Shown piece after piece: positions 1 to 5,497 of a stretch of 12,391 bases of DNA. The DNA is from Limiplasma sp036645955 (GTDB taxonomy: Bacteria; Bacillota; Clostridia; Christensenellales; Aristaeellaceae), in NCBI GenBank assembly GCA_036645955.1, contig JAVXND010000077.1, forward strand, positions 1 through 12,391, given 5' to 3'. The notes below the pieces were generated by a model that was not told the origin of the DNA, searched no databases, and saw only the letters and a program-made list of their open reading frames with translations. The position numbers and the translations under genes are program-made. Every line of letters starts with the position of its first letter. The first letter of the stretch is position 1.

Positions 1-18
1 GACACCATATATGGTGTC
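1..18. promoter_or_regulatory. Perfect 18-base palindrome resembling an NrdR box
   Basis: The first 18 bases form a perfect inverted repeat, GACACCATATATGGTGTC. From memory, the NrdR-box consensus is close to ACACwATATATwGTGT. Bases 2-17 match it at 14 of 16 positions, failing only at the two symmetric w positions, where C and G stand. NrdR boxes usually come as pairs upstream of ribonucleotide reductase genes. Only one is visible here, at the window edge, and the gene it might control lies outside. A second short inverted repeat (GTCCC 16-20, GGGAC 26-30) overlaps it. It could instead be the outer part of the adjacent dispersed repeat, or a chance palindrome. Confidence 0.4.
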
Positions 19-37
19 CCTACAGGGGACGGTACGG

Positions 38-123
38 CAATCAGGCGATTCCCCCCGCAGGGGATGCAGCGGCGCGGGATGCCAATTCCGCAAATGTGAT
101 CCCCCCGCAGGGGGAAATACAGC
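38..123 (+). repeat. Structured intergenic repeat, left copy
   Basis: This block lies downstream of the glycosyltransferase gene and matches, in opposite orientation, the block at 12302-12391. It has three hairpins in a row: C-run/GCA/G-run at 51-63, a central stem GCGGGA (74-79) with TTCCGC (86-91), and C-run/GCA/G-run again at 101-114. The central stem keeps pairing through a G-T (G-U in RNA) wobble where the other copy has A-T. No U-tract follows, so a rho-independent terminator is not supported. It looks like a REP/BIME-like or MITE-like dispersed element. Bases 124-157 hold only a 6-bp inverted repeat (130-135 with 142-147), and I see no gene in 1-157. Confidence 0.7.
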
Positions 124-157
124 GACACAGAACGGTCAAGCCCGTTCCCCTACCTGC

Positions 158-1141
158 CTACCTCCCTCCCCCATCCACCACGGGCAAATCGCCGTTTTCG
201 TTCAAATAACGCTCGATGATAAAGCGCGGGCGGCGCTTGGTTTCGTTGTAGATTTTGCCGATGTATTCGCCGATTACGCCCAGCGAAAGCAGCTGTATGC
301 CGCCGATCATCCAGATGGAGGCAATGGTGCTTGTCCAGCCCGTAATGGCATGGCCGGACAGCCACGAAACCAAGGTGTACAACAGCATGCACAGCGAGGC
401 GATAAACACCACAATGCCCGTAACGGTAATCAGCCGCAGGGGCTTGACTGAAAAGCTGGTGATGCCGTCAATGGCAAACGCCAGCATTTTTTTGAAGGGA
501 TATTTGCTTTCGCCCGCGAAACGCTCACTGCGGTCGTAGGTGACAACGCCGCTTTGAAAGCCCACCAGCGGCGCAAGCCCGCGCAAAAAGAGGTTCACTT
601 CACCAAAGCTGGAAAGCGCAACCAACGCGCGGTTGCTCATGAGGCGGTAATCCGCATGGTTAAAGGTGATATCCACCCCCAAGCCCTTCATGAGGCGGTA
701 AAACAAAAGCGCCGTGCCCCGCTTGAAGGCGGTGTCGGTATCGCGCTTGTTGCGCACGCCGTAAACCACATCACAGCCCTGCGCAAACTGCTCAATAAAG
801 CGATCCATGGCATCCATATCATCCTGCAAATCCGCATCCATGGAAATGCTCAGGTCACAGCGATCCTTTGCCGTCATCAGCCCCGCAAGCAAAGCGTTTT
901 GATGTCCGCGGTTGCGGCTTAAATTCACGCCCTCAAAGAGCGGATTCTTCTCGTGCAATTCGGTAATCATCGCCCATGTGCGATCCTTGCTGCCATCGTT
1001 GACAAAGAGCACACGGCTGCCGCGGTCAATCATACCGCGCTCCATGAGCGAATTCATCTTTTCAACCAACCTGCGCGAGGTTTCAGGCAAAACCTCCTCC
1101 TCGTTGTAGCAGGGAATGACTACCATCAGCTTGTTTGACAT
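158..1141 (-). CDS. GT2 family glycosyltransferase, polyprenyl-phosphate (GtrB/DPM1-like), membrane-bound
   Basis: This 327-residue protein probably transfers a sugar from a nucleotide donor to polyprenyl phosphate on the inner membrane face, supplying lipid-linked sugar for envelope glycans. It opens with the GT2 signature VVIPCYNEEE (7-16). VNDGSKDRTW (48-57) and the DAD metal-binding motif with DLQDD (102-108) follow. GESKYPFKKM (210-219) precedes an amphipathic segment and two membrane helices (about 234-262 and 270-294), ending in a basic tail. This is the architecture of GtrB and of B. subtilis YkcC/YkoT. The ATG at 1141 is chosen because GAGAGGAG lies 11 bases upstream and the GT2 motif begins at residue 7. 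A longer frame runs into the preceding gene without family similarity. The gene starts 20 bases after the caspase-like gene and is probably co-transcribed with it. Sugar and acceptor cannot be read from sequence. Confidence 0.93.
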   Translation of the reverse strand: MSNKLMVVIPCYNEEEVLPETSRRLVEKMNSLMERGMIDRGSRVLFVNDGSKDRTWAMITELHEKNPLFEGVNLSRNRGHQNALLAGLMTAKDRCDLSISMDADLQDDMDAMDRFIEQFAQGCDVVYGVRNKRDTDTAFKRGTALLFYRLMKGLGVDITFNHADYRLMSNRALVALSSFGEVNLFLRGLAPLVGFQSGVVTYDRSERFAGESKYPFKKMLAFAIDGITSFSVKPLRLITVTGIVVFIASLCMLLYTLVSWLSGHAITGWTSTIASIWMIGGIQLLSLGVIGEYIGKIYNETKRRPRFIIERYLNENGDLPVVDGGGR

Positions 1142-1161
1142 TTTGCGCACCGCTCCTCTCT

Positions 1162-2733
1162 TTACTGCAGGGTGAACGGCTCCGAATATACGGTTACCGT
1201 ACCCTCGTTCATGGTTGCTTGTACACGCGCACGGTACACCCCCGCAGACGCTGGCGTGCCGTCCTTTTTTCTGCCGTCCCAGTAAAAAACACTGCCCACG
1301 GGGTTTAACTGCATGGGGCGCGTGCTCTCGCGGTGGCAAAGGCGATAAACCACCTTGTCCTCTTGATCCACAATTGCAACGCTCAGCGCACAGGGATAGT
1401 CATGGCGCACAAATAAGCTCAGCTCCCCGCCCTTCGCACGGTCAAGGAGCGGCTCTGCCGAAACCGCTAAGTTCAGCTCCCCCGCCGCAGGCGGCACGCA
1501 CAGCACCCGCCCAGCCTGTACCGTAAGCTTGCCTTGGTCTATGGTAACCAATTGCACAAGCACATAGCCGTGGTTTTCGCCCGCCATTTCATCAATGGAA
1601 AGGGTGCGAACCTTTCGCCCTGCGGATACCGCGCCCGCACGGTCACCAAAGGCGGTAAAGCGCTCCGCCTCGTCATAAATCAGCTGTGCCTTGTCGAACT
1701 GCCATTTGCCCTCGTGCTGATACACAATTTGATAGGCAACTCGCACAGGCCGCATGGCCGTAAATTCAATGGTGATCTGCCGCATGCTCTGGCTGAGCAT
1801 GGTGCCTGAAAAGGTAACGTCCATCACAGGCGCACGGTCTAGCCCTGTAGGCGGCGGAGCGGTAATATCGTAGCGAAAAACCACAAAATCGTCGGATTGC
1901 GGGTACACCTGCGGGGTGGATGCGGCATGGTTGGCCAGCAAATAGTGATATAGCTCCAGCAGTGTAATGCTTCCATCGTGGTTTTGATCGGCGGGATAGC
2001 TGTAGGCAGGGCTCAAGCTTTGCACAAGCGCCTGCGTGAAATAAAATGCGCCCTGCGGCTCGCCGCCTGTGAGCATCTGCTCCTGCGTATCCTCAGCGCT
2101 CCAATACCAGCTTTCCTCCATGGCGCCGCTGCTGGTAAGCACCTTAAAATCATCGCCCAAAAAGCAAGCCTTGCCCGTGCGGGAGGCCTGCCCCTTGCCA
2201 ATAAACGCGCCGCTGTTGCAAGCATCCAAAATCAGCACCTTAGTGCCCGGGATGCCGTCAAACGCGGCTTCCAGCTGGGAAGGGGTAATGCCGCCCTCGG
2301 TTATGCCATCGCTTAACAGAAGCATTGGCTCCTGCCCCGTGGCCGGATCGTAAACGCCGTGCGTACTGATGTAAAAATAGCTCACGTCCCCTTCCTTGGC
2401 GTAGGTGAAGGTTTCGCGTATCAGCTGTGTAAGCTGTTGGGCAGAGGTTACGGGCTTTTGAGGTAAAATCAAAGCCCGAAGCGGCGTAAGCGCCGCCTGA
2501 AACGCCTCCTGCATGGCATATACATTGTTGGTAGAGCCTGGGTAAATGCTGGGCTTGGACACAAAATTATCAATGCCGATCAGCAAGGCTCTTTCTGTGC
2601 GCTGTTGGGCTTTGACAAGCTTTGCGGCGTCGGGTACGCTCAGCGCTTCTCCTTGCGCAGCTGCGGTGGGTGCCGCGCTCAAAAACGGGATTGCAAACAG
2701 CAAAAAGAGCGCGCATATCCGCTTCCAGTGCAC
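1162..2733 (-). CDS. Secreted caspase-like (peptidase C14) protein with EF-hand loop and FlgD-like C-terminal domain
   Basis: The protein is 523 residues from the GTG start. Residues 1-27 form a signal peptide (HWKR, hydrophobic core, then APTAAAQ), so it is exported. The caspase-fold domain (about 48-290) opens with RALLIGIDNF. It carries the catalytic dyad His125 in YFYISTHG and Cys172 in LILDACNSGAF. Inside it, residues 249-260 (DQNHDGSITLLE) form a complete EF-hand calcium loop. A beta-rich region follows (about 300-470). Residues 479-523 (VGSVFYWDGRKKDGTPASAGVY) resemble the FlgD Ig-like fold. No anchor motif is seen. Start choice: GTG at 2733 has GGAGG 7 bases upstream and puts the signal peptide in standard form; ATG at 2754 has AAGG directly abutting it. 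Prokaryotic caspase homologues typically cleave after Arg or Lys; substrate unknown. The gene is followed closely by the glycosyltransferase gene. Confidence 0.87.
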   Translation of the reverse strand: MHWKRICALFLLFAIPFLSAAPTAAAQGEALSVPDAAKLVKAQQRTERALLIGIDNFVSKPSIYPGSTNNVYAMQEAFQAALTPLRALILPQKPVTSAQQLTQLIRETFTYAKEGDVSYFYISTHGVYDPATGQEPMLLLSDGITEGGITPSQLEAAFDGIPGTKVLILDACNSGAFIGKGQASRTGKACFLGDDFKVLTSSGAMEESWYWSAEDTQEQMLTGGEPQGAFYFTQALVQSLSPAYSYPADQNHDGSITLLELYHYLLANHAASTPQVYPQSDDFVVFRYDITAPPPTGLDRAPVMDVTFSGTMLSQSMRQITIEFTAMRPVRVAYQIVYQHEGKWQFDKAQLIYDEAERFTAFGDRAGAVSAGRKVRTLSIDEMAGENHGYVLVQLVTIDQGKLTVQAGRVLCVPPAAGELNLAVSAEPLLDRAKGGELSLFVRHDYPCALSVAIVDQEDKVVYRLCHRESTRPMQLNPVGSVFYWDGRKKDGTPASAGVYRARVQATMNEGTVTVYSEPFTLQ

Positions 2734-2776
2734 CCAAACCCCTCCCCTCAGCATCCTTTCTCAACGAAATGAACAC

Positions 2777-2793
2777 TGGTGTATTGTACACCA
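2777..2793. promoter_or_regulatory. Perfect palindrome upstream of caspase-like gene, candidate operator
   Basis: In the 145-base gap before the caspase-like gene, TGGTGTA (2777-2783) and TACACCA (2787-2793) are perfect inverted halves around TTG. A second small inverted repeat (CCAT 2791-2794, ATGG 2798-2801) overlaps it. On the minus strand the palindrome contains TACAAT (2783-2788), a plausible -10 hexamer, but no convincing -35 sits 16-18 bases upstream. The GTGTA...TACAC form is reminiscent of GntR/YtrA-type operators; this is inference. I see no strong terminator after the CHAP gene, so the caspase-like gene may be expressed by read-through as well. Confidence 0.4.
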
Positions 2794-2878
2794 TTTCATG
2801 GTTTTCGTATAGTAGGCAGTGCAGAGAAGGAATGGATTAACAGCTGCGGTGCGCCTCTCCCCTCAAGCCGCAAACGGC

Positions 2879-3913
2879 CTACTCCTCCACAAGCCAAGTG
2901 TCCGGCTGGCTGTTGTGCAACGCTTCCAGCTCCGCCGCCAGCGCCTGCTGTGTTTCGCGATCCGCTAAGCCCGTGCCGCTTTTGTTTTCCATATATTCAC
3001 TTTGAAAGCGTATCACCGCGCGGCGGGTATTGCCGCCGAACGCGCCCGTCATGTGCCGCTCCTCCAACAAGCCCAAGGTGACCAAGGACTGCTGCAGCCA
3101 CAGCACCGCATCGCCTCGGTTGCCGCTTCGCATGGTGGTGCCCGCCACATTTTCACACACGCCAAAGCCCAGCACCTGACTGCTGTTTAAAAAATAGCTG
3201 TTGCGCTGTACCTTGGATGGGTTGTTGCCCTCAATCACATGCATAATCACATTGCCCGATTTGTCGACTGCGCAGTATTCAATCATGGCCACATGCTCGG
3301 TATCACCTTTTTCATTGTAGCTGAAAAACACCCAATCGCCGCTTCGCGGGATGTAATCGTTCTTTTTCATCAATTGTTTGGAATTGCGGAGCCATTGATA
3401 GCCCCAGCCTGGGCAGAACCCCTTGCGGTATACAAAGCGCCCGCGCTTGATAAACCAATCCCGCCCCGTATTTTGTCCGCTGTATTTGGGGTAGAGGGTA
3501 CCGAGCAGGTCCGTGCCGTAAAGCTGATCCGCTTGATCCACGCACCAGCAAACAAATTCCGCACACCATGCGGCATTGGGATCGCCCGCCCATTCCCCGT
3601 ATTTGGTCAGGTTGTTCGCTTGCTCGGTATAGCCAAGCTCTCCGCGCGCAACATTCAAAATGCGCTCGACAAAATCGGGGCGCTCGCCCTGCTCAAGAAT
3701 GGTTTCGCTGGCGGCATCCTCGCCCAAAACATCGGAAACGGCATACACCTGTTCAGGCGGCGCGGGCGTAGCCATGGGGTCAGGTGTTGGAACCGCTTCC
3801 TCCTGCTGGGCCAAGGTTTCCTCGTCGAGCTCCTGCGCAAAGGAAGCGCAGGGCATGCACAAAAGCCACAGCGCCACCCCGCACAGACAAACCAGCAAAC
3901 GCAAAAACCGCAT
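2879..3913 (-). CDS. Secreted CHAP-domain peptidoglycan hydrolase with C-terminal peptidoglycan-binding domain
   Basis: This 344-residue exported protein is predicted to cut peptide or amide bonds in peptidoglycan. A signal peptide (1-26, ending ASFA) is followed by an acidic, proline-rich linker (about 28-75). The CHAP (NlpC/P60-like) domain spans about 82-255. Its nucleophile is Cys117 in AAWCAEFVCW, its His is His207 in DTEHVAMIEY, and the polar residues of VIEGNN (226-231) follow. SGDWVFF (191-197) is the usual strand before the His. Residues 263-327 match a PG_binding_1 domain (GNRGDAVLWLQQSL, GAFGGNTRRAVIRFQ). The ATG at 3913 is backed by a GGAAGGGGG site in the 17-base gap after the solute-binding protein gene, indicating one transcript. 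Seven cysteines beyond the nucleophile, several in the signal peptide, are more than usual. Bond specificity cannot be told from sequence. Confidence 0.9.
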   Translation of the reverse strand: MRFLRLLVCLCGVALWLLCMPCASFAQELDEETLAQQEEAVPTPDPMATPAPPEQVYAVSDVLGEDAASETILEQGERPDFVERILNVARGELGYTEQANNLTKYGEWAGDPNAAWCAEFVCWCVDQADQLYGTDLLGTLYPKYSGQNTGRDWFIKRGRFVYRKGFCPGWGYQWLRNSKQLMKKNDYIPRSGDWVFFSYNEKGDTEHVAMIEYCAVDKSGNVIMHVIEGNNPSKVQRNSYFLNSSQVLGFGVCENVAGTTMRSGNRGDAVLWLQQSLVTLGLLEERHMTGAFGGNTRRAVIRFQSEYMENKSGTGLADRETQQALAAELEALHNSQPDTWLVEE

Positions 3914-3930
3914 CCTGCCGCCCCCTTCCT

Positions 3931-5481
3931 CTACCGTCCAAAGGCTTCAATGCCGCGCAAAAGCTCAAATTCGCGAATGCTTCGCACGGTTGTAAACATC
4001 TTGCGCGTTAAAATAGCGCCAGAGCGGTAAAACAAGCAGATAAAGGGAACATCCGCCGCAAACTGCTGTTGAATGGCCTGCTGTGTATAGGCAAAATCGG
4101 TCTGCTCCTGATTTGTGCGCAGGGTATCAATCAAGCTGCTCATTTCAGAGCTGACATAGCGGCAATAGTTTTGCGGATTGCCCTTGCGCAGAAAAAAGCC
4201 GTAATCGGGCACCACATCGGTTTGAAAGGAGCAAACCGCCAATTCAAACGAGCCTGCCTCCAGCTTGGCTTTAACGTCGGCATAGGGCATTTCGGTCACC
4301 TTTACGCTAATGCCCACCTCGGCCAGCATATCGCGAATCATGTACGCCGTTTCATAGCGCACATCGTTTTCCGGATCCTCGTACACGCAGAGCTGTAGTA
4401 CCAAGTGCTTTGGCTCGGGCGCACCCTCCACAGGCAAATCCAGCACATTGTCATTATCCAGCAGGCTCCAGCCCTCCTCCGCCAACAGCTCGCGCGCGCG
4501 GTCGGGGTTATACACAAAGCTGCTTTCCTGATCGTAATACAGCCAGCTGCCAGAGGGCACGGGGGTATCTGCCTTGATGGTCATGCCCATGTACACGTTT
4601 TGCGCTATTTTATCGACATTGATGGCATAGCGTATGGCTTGACGCACCTTTAAACTGCCAAGCGGAAAGATCTGATGGTTCATCAGCAGGGTTTCCAGCT
4701 GTCGGGTGGAGTAGTTGATGGACAGGGAGTTGATACCGCTCTTGTATTGCGCCGCCGCCACGGAGCGGGTAATGGCCGCGTCCACGCGCCCGTATTCAAA
4801 CGCGGTGATCATTTGCTTGTTGCTGGGGAAAAAGCTGGCCATGATTTCCTTCACCTGCGGCTGGGTCTGCCACCATTTTTCATTGGCAGCAAGCCACATG
4901 AGCGCGCCTGCCTCAAAGGATTTGATCACATACGGCCCCGTGCCTACGGGGTTGCTTTGCGCCACCTGAGCAGCAGGCACCACAGGAAAGGTCATGGCAT
5001 AGAGCAAGCCGTAATAGCTCCGCTCGGCTTTGACGATGACCGTGCGTTCATCGGGCGCTTTGATGGATGCCACCATGAATTTGATGTTTTGATAAAAGCC
5101 GTTGTCCTCAAGCTCTTTGTTTTTGGCCAAATCCAAAATATACTGGCAGGACGCGACCACATCATTGGCGGTTAAGGGGGTACCGTCCGAAAAAGTGATG
5201 TTTTCACGCAGGGTAAAGGTCCATGTTTGGCCGCCGCCGTTCTCCGTCCAGTTTTCTGCCAGGAGCGGCTGGGGAATGCCATTATCGTCAATGGTTACGA
5301 GGCTTTCGTACACCATGCCGTACAGCGAAACAATATCGCGCTCCTTGGGCTCCAGCGGACGGATTTCCGTGGTATGCGAGCTGACAATACCCAGCAAGAG
5401 GGAATCCTCCACATTTTCAGCCAGCGCGGAAAATGGGAAGAGCGTACAGCACAGAAGCAAGCAGAGCCACCTTTTTTTCAT
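3931..5481 (-). CDS. Extracellular solute-binding protein family 5 (DppA/OppA-like)
   Basis: This 516-residue protein resembles the peptide/nickel ABC-transporter binding proteins. It shows NWTENGGGQTWTFTLRENITFSDGTPLTANDVV (77-109), VGTGPYVIKSF (179-189), VRQAIRYAINVDKI (279-292) and YNPDRARELLAEEGW (324-338), all landmarks of SBP_bac_5. MKKRWLCLLL and a cut after ALA (about residue 21) indicate export. The normal Gram-positive lipobox is not seen, so membrane anchoring is uncertain. No permease or ATPase gene is in the window. The ATG at 5481 has AAAGGA about 10 bases upstream; an in-frame ATG at 5493 would add four residues. The gene starts 17 bases after the transglycosylase stop and 17 bases before the CHAP gene. 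It could scavenge peptides, including those freed by the neighbouring wall hydrolases (inference), or act as a sensor. Confidence 0.9.
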   Translation of the reverse strand: MKKRWLCLLLCCTLFPFSALAENVEDSLLLGIVSSHTTEIRPLEPKERDIVSLYGMVYESLVTIDDNGIPQPLLAENWTENGGGQTWTFTLRENITFSDGTPLTANDVVASCQYILDLAKNKELEDNGFYQNIKFMVASIKAPDERTVIVKAERSYYGLLYAMTFPVVPAAQVAQSNPVGTGPYVIKSFEAGALMWLAANEKWWQTQPQVKEIMASFFPSNKQMITAFEYGRVDAAITRSVAAAQYKSGINSLSINYSTRQLETLLMNHQIFPLGSLKVRQAIRYAINVDKIAQNVYMGMTIKADTPVPSGSWLYYDQESSFVYNPDRARELLAEEGWSLLDNDNVLDLPVEGAPEPKHLVLQLCVYEDPENDVRYETAYMIRDMLAEVGISVKVTEMPYADVKAKLEAGSFELAVCSFQTDVVPDYGFFLRKGNPQNYCRYVSSEMSSLIDTLRTNQEQTDFAYTQQAIQQQFAADVPFICLFYRSGAILTRKMFTTVRSIREFELLRGIEAFGR

Positions 5482-5497
5482 GAAGCTTCGCATCCTT

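Noticed and set aside
38..123. The left repeat as a rho-independent terminator for the glycosyltransferase gene
   Set aside because: Hairpins are GC-rich but no U-run follows on the minus strand, and the same element lies upstream of nrdR where termination is not expected.
1142..1339. A 66-residue N-terminal extension of the glycosyltransferase
   Set aside because: It overlaps the end of the caspase-like gene. GT2 enzymes start just before the VVIPCYNE motif, and a good ribosome binding site supports the ATG at 1141.
3239..4030. A 263-codon plus-strand frame
   Set aside because: It runs antisense to the CHAP and solute-binding genes, both with clear domains, and has no recognisable domain of its own.
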